Source: UBA3910 sp964626065 (lineage in GTDB: Bacteria > Bacillota > Limnochordia > Darwinibacteriales > Darwinibacteriaceae). From it: a stretch of 41,461 nucleotides of DNA. Below, one piece after another: positions 8,581-15,837 of this stretch (position 1 is the stretch's first letter; each line of letters begins with the position of its first letter). The DNA lies in NCBI GenBank assembly GCA_964626065.1, contig CAZVDE010000015.1:1-41461 (forward strand), given 5' to 3'. Position numbers and translations under genes: made by a program. The notes beneath the pieces are model-generated. The model was not told the origin of the DNA. It did not search any database and saw only the letters and a list, made by a program, of their open reading frames with translations.

Positions 8581-9309
8581 ATGAAAATCGGTCTTGTTTC
8601 GGAATGCTTTGTTGACGGGGATGTGGAATTCAATGCAAACCAAATCAGGAAACGGTCGATTGAAAGCAGCGAAATGGGCCTAGACCTGATTTGTTTTGGT
8701 GAATCCTTTTTGCAGGGTTTCGAAGGGTTGAGCTGGGAATACGCCCAGGATTTATCGCGGGCCCTATCTCAGGACGATGAAATCATTAATTCTTTGCGGA
8801 AAACAGCGAGTCAGCACAGAATCGCGCTCTCTTTCGGCTATATGGAACGGGCCCAGGGAAGCATTTATTGCAGCAATCTTGTTATATCCCGGGAAGGTAA
8901 AATTATAAACAACTTTCGGCGGCTGTCCCCCGGTTGGAAAGAGCCCACGGCCGATGGCAATTATAAAGAAGGTAGGGGGTTCTCTGTCTTTACCTATGGG
9001 GGTAAACGGTTTGCTACCGCCATTTGCGGCGATTTATGGTCCGATGAAAATCTTAATGCGGTGAAACAATTGCAGATCGATTGTCTTTTGTGGCCAAACT
9101 ATGTGGATTATTCCACGCAGAAATGGGAAAGCGGAGAAAAAGAGGAATATGCACGCCGTGTGCGGGATATGCCGTTTTCTGTGCTTATGATCAACAGTTA
9201 TGCCAAGCAGCCCAAGAGAGCCAAGGGAGGCTGCTTTGTGTTTTGGGATGGCCTAATTGTACAGGAATTACCCATGGGAAAATTGGGCGTTTTAGTTTAT
9301 GAATTATAA
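8581..9309 (+). CDS. Carbon-nitrogen hydrolase (nitrilase superfamily)
   Basis: 242-residue cytoplasmic hydrolase with the nitrilase catalytic triad visible in order: glutamate E41 in ICFGESF, lysine K120 in SPGWKEPTA, and nucleophile C149 in TAICGDLWSDE. Members hydrolyse amides, nitriles or carbamoyl groups; this sequence does not reveal which. The spacing of the triad is normal and the protein is slightly short (usual 260-290), with a compact C-terminus ending GKLGVLVYEL. The start ATG is 8581, preceded by GGGGGGCAAGCCGG. It is probably co-transcribed with the AcoX-like gene upstream. Confidence 0.88.
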   Translation: MKIGLVSECFVDGDVEFNANQIRKRSIESSEMGLDLICFGESFLQGFEGLSWEYAQDLSRALSQDDEIINSLRKTASQHRIALSFGYMERAQGSIYCSNLVISREGKIINNFRRLSPGWKEPTADGNYKEGRGFSVFTYGGKRFATAICGDLWSDENLNAVKQLQIDCLLWPNYVDYSTQKWESGEKEEYARRVRDMPFSVLMINSYAKQPKRAKGGCFVFWDGLIVQELPMGKLGVLVYEL

Positions 9310-9372
9310 CGGCCCCGGCGCATATATTAGCTGCCTTTCTTAGCCGGTGCAGACCTAGTGGGGGGGATTGCA

Positions 9373-9873
9373 GTGCCATTGAATAAGGTTCAACAACCAA
9401 ACATCCTTACTATTAACGAAAGGCTTAGGCTGCGGGCTTACGATGGCGATTATCAAGTTGCCGTTCCCTGGTATCAAGACGAAACTGTATATTATAACTC
9501 CGAGGGAATTTCTGACCAAGCGAGTATCCCCGATGCGGGATATGTGCGCCGCATGTATGAATATTTATCAACCCACGGCGAGCTGTATTTTATCGAGATC
9601 CTGGAGGATGGAAAATTTACCGCAATAGGGGATGTCACACTCAAGGCGCAAAACCTCCCTATTGTGATTGGTCTCGCCAAATATCGTGGTGTGGGTATTG
9701 GAACACTGGTCATGCGGGCTATCCTGCGGAGAGCCAAGGAAATAGGCATAACTAAGATTTATAGTTCCGTTATCTATGATTATAATACGGCTTCCTGCAG
9801 GCTGCATGAGTCACTGGGGTTTAAATGCGTGGAAACAAGGGGTAACGAAAGGATCTACGAATTAGTGCTGTAG
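9373..9873 (+). CDS. GNAT family N-acetyltransferase
   Basis: About 166 residues. The acetyl-CoA-binding region is clear: LPIVIGLAKYRGVGIGTLVMRAILRRA gives motif A (R/Q-x-x-G-x-G, here YRGVGIG), followed by ITKIYSSVIYDYNTASCRLHESLGFKCVE, the usual motif B with N-x-AS-x-x-x-HE-x-LGF. The acceptor substrate is unknown. I place the start at GTG 9373 because GGGGGG at 9360-9366 lies six to seven bases upstream; a GTG at 9358 would add five residues and has no ribosome site. Confidence 0.82.
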   Translation: MPLNKVQQPNILTINERLRLRAYDGDYQVAVPWYQDETVYYNSEGISDQASIPDAGYVRRMYEYLSTHGELYFIEILEDGKFTAIGDVTLKAQNLPIVIGLAKYRGVGIGTLVMRAILRRAKEIGITKIYSSVIYDYNTASCRLHESLGFKCVETRGNERIYELVL

Positions 9874-9997
9874 AGACTACTCAACAGGGTAAGTATTACT
9901 CTTATTGTCCGAACTAGTCACAATTGACGGCGGGGCATTTGGGGCATCGCATTTTGGAAAACAAGATCGGGCTGGAGCAAAAAGGAGAAATCGGGAT

Positions 9998-10135
9998 ATG
10001 GGTTTGTACGCTACGATTAATAAAAGAAAATCCTGTCGGGATTACACCGGGCAATCTTTTGATGGGCCTAAGCCGGCGACGATTAGTGATGCAATTAACG
10101 GGTTTGGATTCACTCTTTTTGGTGAGTTAGTGTAA
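9998..10135 (+). pseudogene. Nitroreductase N-terminal remnant
   Basis: A 45-codon frame from ATG 9998 with AAGGAG at 9982-9987 upstream. Its first residues, MGLYATINKRKSCRDYTG, read like the start of a nitroreductase-family flavoprotein, where KR-R/K-S-x-R-x-Y/F forms part of the FMN phosphate site. The next part (FDGPKPATISDAINGF) follows the family for a few residues, then the sequence ends in a stop with no flavin-binding core. I read it as the stump of a deleted gene. A real short peptide is possible but less likely. Bases 9874-9997 upstream hold nothing I recognise. Confidence 0.5.
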
Positions 10136-10161
10136 CGACCGACAGAACCGGGGGTGATCGC

Positions 10162-10941
10162 GTGCTAAGAAAAGAAACATTTGATACTGTTGCGGCAGAA
10201 TATGAAAAATATCGGCCTAGCTATCCCGAGGAATTATTTGACGATCTTGTGGAATATTCCGGTATAATGCCCTGTGCAAAGATACTTGAGATCGGCTGCG
10301 GCACGGGCCAGGCCACATCTAGTTTAGTCCGGCTGGGCTATACCAATCTTACCTGCGTGGAACTTGGCGCAAATTTGGCTCAGCTTGCTTTAGAAAAATT
10401 CAAGGACTACCCACAATTAAAGGTGATCAATTCCTCCTTTGAAAATTGGAGTGGAGAAGATAACTCGTTTGATTTGGCTATTTCCGCAACTGCCTTTCAT
10501 TTTATCGAACCGAAATACGGCTATGAAAAGGTAAATAGGCTGTTGAAAAACGGCGGTTCCATCGGTTTTTTCTGGACGATTCATGTGCAGCAGTATGACG
10601 AGTTGCATGCCAAAATCAGAGATATATATCAGCGTTACGCATCCGATTTAGATGATGCAAAGAAACCCGGCCCGGCAGAAGTGATCAGCGATCGGCTGCG
10701 TTTAACAAAAGAGCAGGGGTTTTTCGGCAATATTACAGTCAAGGAATATCGCTGGGTTGATACTTATACTTCTAATGATTACATATCCTTGCTAAACACC
10801 CATTCCGGACATAGGCAGCTTCCGGAAAGAACCAGAAACAAGCTGTTCGCCAGTATCAAAGAACTTATCGATGTCCATGGCGGTTGCATTGATAAACAGC
10901 AGTTGGTTGCCCTTTTTCTGGGCAGCAAAACCCAAATTTAG
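10162..10941 (+). CDS. Class I SAM-dependent methyltransferase
   Basis: 259-residue soluble methyltransferase. It opens with ETFDTVAAEYEKYRPSYP, a common start in this subgroup, then motif I ILEIGCGTGQATSSL (roughly residues 41-55) for S-adenosylmethionine, an acidic residue at the end of beta-2 in TCVELGAN, and the FDLAISATAFHFIEPKY segment matching motifs II/III of Methyltransf_11-type proteins. Acceptor unknown. The start is GTG 10162 with GGGGGTGAT upstream. Isolated, with no obvious operon partner. Confidence 0.85.
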   Translation: MLRKETFDTVAAEYEKYRPSYPEELFDDLVEYSGIMPCAKILEIGCGTGQATSSLVRLGYTNLTCVELGANLAQLALEKFKDYPQLKVINSSFENWSGEDNSFDLAISATAFHFIEPKYGYEKVNRLLKNGGSIGFFWTIHVQQYDELHAKIRDIYQRYASDLDDAKKPGPAEVISDRLRLTKEQGFFGNITVKEYRWVDTYTSNDYISLLNTHSGHRQLPERTRNKLFASIKELIDVHGGCIDKQQLVALFLGSKTQI

Positions 10942-11314
10942 TTGCGGAAAGGCAAGAGAACACTTGTCTTCAGGCCGCGAGATCTTGACGGCGCCTGTGG
11001 AGAATAGTATAAATGAAAAAATAGGGTTTGGCGCCCCATGAGCAACCGGGCGTTCACATCCGGCGAGTGAACGGTCGAGAATTAGGTGATGATGAGATGT
11101 TGCTGTATTATGCCGGTTTAGTTGAAAAACTGGGGGGCCCGGCGAAGGCCAAGTACAGAGCACTGCGAAACGGGGAAGTACTATCTTGATCTGGCCTCCG
11201 GTAATGGCAACAAGTGCGATTTATTGCAGGCGGCAGGATTTCGACGTTTTTTCGCAAAAGTGATGAAGGGCGAAAAACGGGGCTTTGCAAACTAGGATGC
11301 TTAAGGGGGCGGTC
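10942..11314. other. Intergenic stretch without a recognisable gene
   Basis: This 373-base stretch has only short, mutually overlapping frames. One plus-strand frame reads CDLLQAAGFRRFFAKVMKGEKRGFAN up to a stop near 11296 and could be the end of a lost protein, but it has no start and no recognisable motif. I see no tRNA-like, riboswitch-like or strong hairpin-plus-U-run structure. Confidence 0.3.
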
Positions 11315-11692
11315 ATGTTGGGAAATCTCTTATTTACTGTGTTTGGTCTGGCGGTAGTGGCGTACATGGCGAAAGAGATCAAGGCATTTGTGGATGACAA
11401 ATACTCGCCTTCCGGGCTGAATACCGATCCTAAGGCACGGCGTTGGCGGGGGATGCTTGCCTTTTTAGCCGGGTTTGTGGGCGGTGTATTAACATCGCGT
11501 ATAGAAATCGGGTGGGGTTTGGATATCTTTTTAATAGCGGCGGTGGCACTACTCGTAACTTGGGCCGTTCTCGATATTTTAAGTTACCGGAGGATCAAGG
11601 ACAGTAAGATCAAGCCGCAGCTGTTACTGATCCAAATAATGGCTGCCGTTGCCTTAGTTGTTCTCTTGCTTTTACGATTTAGGCCCTATTAG
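11315..11692 (+). CDS. Small multi-pass membrane protein, unknown function
   Basis: About 125 residues from ATG 11315 (GGGGGCGG at 11302-11309 upstream; the longer frame from 11285 has no ribosome site). Hydrophobic segments: LLFTVFGLAVVAYMA near the N-terminus, GMLAFLAGFVGGVLTS, LDIFLIAAVALLVTWAVL, and LIQIMAAVALVVLLLL at the C-terminus, so about four membrane passes. The loop between the first two is charged (KEIKAFVDDKYSPSG). I do not recognise a family. It lies between a gene-poor stretch and a deaminase gene. Confidence 0.6.
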   Translation: MLGNLLFTVFGLAVVAYMAKEIKAFVDDKYSPSGLNTDPKARRWRGMLAFLAGFVGGVLTSRIEIGWGLDIFLIAAVALLVTWAVLDILSYRRIKDSKIKPQLLLIQIMAAVALVVLLLLRFRPY

Positions 11693-11798
11693 GCCCTAGC
11701 GGCACATGGGGGGATCAAATAATTGAATGCTTGGAAAACAGCTCTCAATGTGTTCGGTGCAAGGGCTCAAACTGCCGCAGAAAGAAAGGACGGAATAT

Positions 11799-12281
11799 AT
11801 GAGAATAGGGTTGCGCGATATTTGTCGGTATGATCATAAAAAGTATATGCAGCTGGCTATCGAAGAGGCGATCATCGCCGGAGAGAGGGGGGACAAGCCG
11901 ATTGGGGCCGTCTTGGTCCATAACCACAAAATTATTGGAAAAATGTCTAACACATGGAACACTAAAAACAGCAAAGTTCACCATGCCGAAAACCATTTGG
12001 TAATGGAAAATGCCAATTATTTGAGAAAACATGGGCCGGAATGCATAATCTATACCACCCTAGAACCATGTGTAATGTGTTTGGGGACGATTGTCATGGC
12101 CGATATTAGAAATATAGTGTTCGGCTTTGAAGACAAATACATGATGACTAAAAACTTCATCGACAGCAATGCCTGGTTGAGGGATCGGGTGTTCAATTAT
12201 CTCGGCGGTGTGAAAAGGGAAGAGTGTAGGGATTTGATTGTGCGCTACGGTGACGAGCGGGATAAGCAGATTCTCCTTTAA
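11799..12281 (+). CDS. Nucleoside/nucleotide deaminase (CDA-fold, TadA/guanine-deaminase-like)
   Basis: 160-residue zinc deaminase of the cytidine-deaminase fold. The zinc and proton-shuttle signature is complete: H-A-E in VHHAENHLV, and P-C-x-x-C in TLEPCVMCLG. The preceding KPIGAVLVHNHKIIG is the usual core strand. It resembles the stand-alone TadA/guanine-deaminase group more than dCMP deaminases. The asparagine after HAE is a little unusual and may shape substrate choice. The start at ATG 11799 is chosen for AAAGGA at 11785-11790; a frame opening at 11727 adds 24 residues outside the family fold. Confidence 0.82.
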   Translation: MRIGLRDICRYDHKKYMQLAIEEAIIAGERGDKPIGAVLVHNHKIIGKMSNTWNTKNSKVHHAENHLVMENANYLRKHGPECIIYTTLEPCVMCLGTIVMADIRNIVFGFEDKYMMTKNFIDSNAWLRDRVFNYLGGVKREECRDLIVRYGDERDKQILL

Positions 12282-12520
12282 CGGCTCGCGGCGAAAATCC
12301 CAAGGCCGCTCTTATGGAGGCAACACCGGGCCGATGACGAACGAAGGGACGATGAAACGTCCCTCGCTAACGTAGACCTCTTTGCCGGATTGGCTCGCGG
12401 GCTTTGACCCCGGTACCCATCAAACGGCCTTGGTAAACCCGGTATTTTTTCGGGAAAACGATTATAAGATTTTTATGCTCTCAAGCCCGTCGGGTAGGTT
12501 CGCCCCGGGCTAACTTGTTT
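12282..12520. other. Convergent intergenic region with hairpins
   Basis: Lies between a plus-strand deaminase and a minus-strand nitroreductase. It holds a perfect seven-pair stem AGGGACG/CGTCCCT at 12345-12364 with a six-base loop and a weaker AGCCCG/CGGGCT stem near 12483-12510 followed by AACTTGTTTTT, which may terminate plus-strand transcription. A plus frame at about 12390-12510 (LAGFDPGTHQTALVNP) is open but has no start. Confidence 0.3.
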
Positions 12521-13327
12521 TTAAGGGCTGAAAACGGCCACGTCCGGGGTGGGCAGATAATCCCATTTTCCTCGAAGGCCGTGGTGTAGGGCACCCAATT
12601 CTAGGTGCAGCATGGCAATGCCGCAATCTAAGCGTTTGGAATAGGTGGAACTTTCGCGTCCGGCGATAGCTATCTTTATTTTTTCATCCTGCACAAAAAA
12701 GCGCCATGGCTGCCGATTTACGGCAGAAGGGGCTAAACGAGCCGCTTCTAGGCCCGTTTTCACCCATGCGGGCCATGTTTCTTCCATTCCGTCCGGGCAG
12801 AGATCCGCGAGCTCTTTACGCCTATGATGGTAGCCAAACACGGAAAGAACAGTTTCTGTAAAATTATGTTCCTCAGCCGCATAACCCAGGGGCGAAATGG
12901 CTAGAACCTCTTCCTTAGGCTGCATGTCAATCTGCTGCAGAACGATTCCACGCTTAAAAAAACCGCTGACCCAGCACGTGCCTATTCCACGGGCGGTGGC
13001 TTCCAAGATCAGGCATTGGCCCAGATAACCCACTTTTTCCTGATAATTGGGGTCATCACTATTGCCTATGAAAGCCGCATAGGCGGGTGCACCGGTGACC
13101 TTTCCATAGGGGCCCACCGCTCCTTTGAAAACCTCCGTTGGCGGGTTATTGACAATTTCTATCCGCGCCCCGGAAAAATCTGCATTGAGCTTTTCTGCCA
13201 GGGCCTCCAATCGTGCCAAGGCCTTTTCATCTAGTGTCTCCCCGGTATACTGACGCCTTGAACGACGTCGGGGAATTGCTTCATACCAGCGAGGCTGCAA
13301 ATGTTTGCTGAATGAGTTTTCTACCAT
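12521..13327 (-). CDS. Nitroreductase family protein (TM1586-like)
   Basis: Flavin-dependent nitroreductase-fold protein, 268 residues from the ATG at 13327 (minus strand), chosen because AGGAAGGGG lies seven bases upstream; the longer frame from 13402 would add 25 unusual residues. The FMN site near the N-terminus is clear: YEAIPRRRSRRQYTGETL. The middle has CLILEATARGIGTCWVSGFF and the C-terminal half WVKTGLEAARLAPSAVNRQPWRFFV, which together match the double-length 'putative TM nitroreductase' group rather than NfsA/NfsB. The electron acceptor is unknown. It is divergent from pflB, and the palindrome at 13425-13440 lies about 100 bases upstream of this start, so both genes might respond to the same regulator. 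Confidence 0.85.
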   Translation of the reverse strand: MVENSFSKHLQPRWYEAIPRRRSRRQYTGETLDEKALARLEALAEKLNADFSGARIEIVNNPPTEVFKGAVGPYGKVTGAPAYAAFIGNSDDPNYQEKVGYLGQCLILEATARGIGTCWVSGFFKRGIVLQQIDMQPKEEVLAISPLGYAAEEHNFTETVLSVFGYHHRRKELADLCPDGMEETWPAWVKTGLEAARLAPSAVNRQPWRFFVQDEKIKIAIAGRESSTYSKRLDCGIAMLHLELGALHHGLRGKWDYLPTPDVAVFSP

Positions 13328-13424
13328 GGGATTCCCCTTCCTGTTGATTTCAATCGCTTTGCCTTCATCTTCCATTCTAACGGTCTCGCCTAATCTTTTC
13401 AAATTGTGCGTTTATATCAAGAAA

Positions 13425-13440
13425 AGTGATTCAAATCACT
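13425..13440. promoter_or_regulatory. Crp/Fnr-type operator upstream of pflB
   Basis: A perfect palindrome with seven-base arms: AGTGATT-CA-AATCACT. Its core GTGAT-N4-ATCAC lies between the Crp consensus (TGTGA-N6-TCACA) and the Fnr consensus (TTGAT-N4-ATCAA). Its centre at 13432.5 is 41.5 bases upstream of the start site predicted from the TATACT box at 13462-13467, which is the canonical class II activator position. The obvious candidate to bind is the regulator domain encoded by the second gene of the same operon. Confidence 0.7.
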
Positions 13441-13461
13441 GCGCCCCTATCCCAAAAACCC

Positions 13462-13474
13462 TATACTATAGTCG
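13462..13474 (+). promoter_or_regulatory. pflB promoter -10 element and predicted start site
   Basis: TATACT at 13462-13467 fits a sigma-A -10 box, with transcription expected near 13474. No good -35 box stands 17 bases upstream (the region is GCGCCCC/CCCAAA), which suits a promoter that needs an activator bound at -41.5. The 5' leader to the pflB start is about 58 bases. Confidence 0.5.
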
Positions 13475-13531
13475 AACACTAAGTTATTATTGGTGGGTGC
13501 CTGGAACAAAAGGATGGGAAGGTGAGTGCAG

Positions 13532-15811
13532 ATGAAGAATAAGCTGTTAGCCAAAGGTGATTTGATTTCCGCCTGGGAAGGCTTTAAAGGAGGTAGCTGG
13601 TCAAGGCGGATAGATGTGAGGGACTTCATTCAGCAAAACTACAGCCCCTACCACGGCGACGGTGAATTTTTAGTGGGCCCGTCCGCAGATACGACGTTTT
13701 TGTGGGATAAAGTGAATGGGTTGATTCAAACGGAAGTAAGGGCTCGTACCGTAAACGTTGATTTAGAACGTTTTAGCGGGATTGATAATTTCGCTCCGGG
13801 CTATATTGCCAAAGAGCGGGAACTGATCGTTGGGCTGCAGACTGACGAACCTCTAAAAAGGATTATGAACCCCTACGGAGGGTTTAGAATGGTGCGCAAC
13901 TCCCTCAAAGCGTACGGACTAGAAATGGAACCGGAGCTAGAAAAGAGCTTTTTAGAATATAGAAAAACCCATAACGACGGGGTCTTTGACGCCTATACCA
14001 AAGAAATGCGTACAGTGCGTTCAGTAGGCCTCCTGACAGGACTGCCCGATGCCTACGGCCGGGGGAGAATCATCGGAGATTATCGCAGGGTGGCCCTTTA
14101 TGGCGTTGATTATCTAAAAGAAATGCGCCTGCGGGATAAAGAGAACCTCAGCGGTGACGTGGATGAAAACAGCATTAGGATGCGGGAAGAATTTGCGGAA
14201 CAAATTCGTGCTCTAGATGAAATGAAGTCCATGGCCGCCAAATACGGTTATGATCTGGGCAGGCCGGCCAAGAACGCGCGGGAGGCGGTGCAGTGGCTGT
14301 ATTTTGCCTACTTGGCCGCTGTGAAGGAAAACAATGGTGCTGCCATGAGTTTTGGCCGCAACACTGCTTTTCTTGATATTTACATCAATCGGGACTTGAA
14401 AAAGGGCCTGATTGACGAGGCGATGGCGCAGGCGTTGATCGACCAATTAGTAATCAAACTGCGCTTAGTGCGGCATCTGAGAACACCAGAATACGATCAG
14501 CTGTTTGCGGGAGATCCGACCTGGGTTACGGAGGCAATCGGCGGAATGGGGGAAGATGGGCGACCTCTTGTAACCAAGACTGCCTTTAGATTCTTGCACA
14601 CCCTAATTAACCTGGGCACCTCGCCTGAACCGAATTTAACAGTGCTGTGGTCGAACGATCTACCCAGGGAGTTTAAAGAATACTGTTCCTATCTCAGTAT
14701 TAAAACCGCTTCTATTCAGTATGAAAATGACGATCTAATGCGGCCCATCTATGGTGATGACTACGCTATCGCCTGCTGTGTTTCGGCTATGCGGGTCGGC
14801 AAAGATATGCAGTACTTCGGCGCTCGGGCTAATCTGGCTAAAGCACTCCTATATGCGATCAACGGCGGCGTGGACGAAATTAAACGGGATAAAATTACCG
14901 GTGAACCAATTACCGTACTTTCGGGAATAGAAAAGAACAGGGAAGAAGTGCTGCGGTATGATACCGTTCTAACCTCTTTCCAAAAGGTAATGGACAAATT
15001 GGCAAAAATCTATGTGGAGACAATGAACACAATCCATTATATGCATGACAAATACGCCTATGAAGCCAGCCAGATGGCGCTGCATGATCCGGATGTGCAT
15101 AGGTACATTGCCTTTGGCATTGCGGGAATCTCCATTGTGGCGGACTCGCTGGCGGCCATCAAATACGCCAAGGTAAGGCCCCTTCGCGATGAAAATGGGA
15201 TTGCGCTGGACTTTGCAATTGACGGTGATTTTCCCAGATACGGCAATGATGATGATCGGGCAGATCGGATTGCGATTGAGGTCAACAAGTATTTCATGGA
15301 TGCCTTAAGGAAAACCCCCGCCATAAGAAATGCGGAACACACCCTTTCGCTATTGACCATTACCTCTAATGTGATGTATGGCAAAATGACAGGGGCAACA
15401 CCTGATGGCCGCAAAATGGGTGAGCCCTTTGCCCCCGGCGCCAACCCCATGAACGGCGCGGATCAGTTAGGAGCCCTGGCTTCCTTAAATTCGGTGGCCA
15501 AACTGCCCTATGCCCATGTCAACCAAGACGGCATTTCCAACACCTTCTCCATCGTGCCCGGCGCTTTAGGCAAAAATGAATCTGAACGGGTAATAAATCT
15601 AACCAACATTATGGGTGGGTATTTTAATCAGGGTGCCTTTCATTTGAATGTGAACGTTTTGGAAAAAGAAGTACTTTTAGACGCGATGGAAAACCCGGAG
15701 AAGTATCCCAATCTGACAATTAGGGTCTCGGGCTATGCGGTTAGATTTAACCAACTGGACAAGGAACATCAGCTGGATGTAATCAACAGGACGTTTCACA
15801 AGTTCGTTTAG
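13532..15811 (+). CDS. pflB: Formate acetyltransferase (pyruvate formate-lyase)
   Basis: Glycyl-radical enzyme of 759 residues that splits pyruvate with CoA into acetyl-CoA and formate during anaerobic growth. The adjacent active-site cysteines are residues 415-416 in YAIACCVSAM. The radical glycine is residue 734 in RVSGYAVRF, followed by the classical tail QLDVINRTFHKF. Length and positions are close to well-studied PFLs, so this is true PFL and not a diol dehydratase relative. The start is ATG 13532 with GGAAGGTGAG upstream; a GTG at 13526 is a weaker alternative. The activating enzyme follows after 26 bases. A Crp-like palindrome sits upstream. The enzyme is destroyed by oxygen in its radical form, which points to an anaerobic host. 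Confidence 0.96.
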   Translation: MKNKLLAKGDLISAWEGFKGGSWSRRIDVRDFIQQNYSPYHGDGEFLVGPSADTTFLWDKVNGLIQTEVRARTVNVDLERFSGIDNFAPGYIAKERELIVGLQTDEPLKRIMNPYGGFRMVRNSLKAYGLEMEPELEKSFLEYRKTHNDGVFDAYTKEMRTVRSVGLLTGLPDAYGRGRIIGDYRRVALYGVDYLKEMRLRDKENLSGDVDENSIRMREEFAEQIRALDEMKSMAAKYGYDLGRPAKNAREAVQWLYFAYLAAVKENNGAAMSFGRNTAFLDIYINRDLKKGLIDEAMAQALIDQLVIKLRLVRHLRTPEYDQLFAGDPTWVTEAIGGMGEDGRPLVTKTAFRFLHTLINLGTSPEPNLTVLWSNDLPREFKEYCSYLSIKTASIQYENDDLMRPIYGDDYAIACCVSAMRVGKDMQYFGARANLAKALLYAINGGVDEIKRDKITGEPITVLSGIEKNREEVLRYDTVLTSFQKVMDKLAKIYVETMNTIHYMHDKYAYEASQMALHDPDVHRYIAFGIAGISIVADSLAAIKYAKVRPLRDENGIALDFAIDGDFPRYGNDDDRADRIAIEVNKYFMDALRKTPAIRNAEHTLSLLTITSNVMYGKMTGATPDGRKMGEPFAPGANPMNGADQLGALASLNSVAKLPYAHVNQDGISNTFSIVPGALGKNESERVINLTNIMGGYFNQGAFHLNVNVLEKEVLLDAMENPEKYPNLTIRVSGYAVRFNQLDKEHQLDVINRTFHKFV

Positions 15812-15837
15812 GCTTGTCATTCAAAAGGAGGGGTGTT

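Noticed and set aside
9905..10135. The overlapping 76- and 68-codon plus-strand frames as intact genes
   Set aside because: Only the part from 9998 resembles a known family, and it lacks the core. The rest has no motif or start signal.
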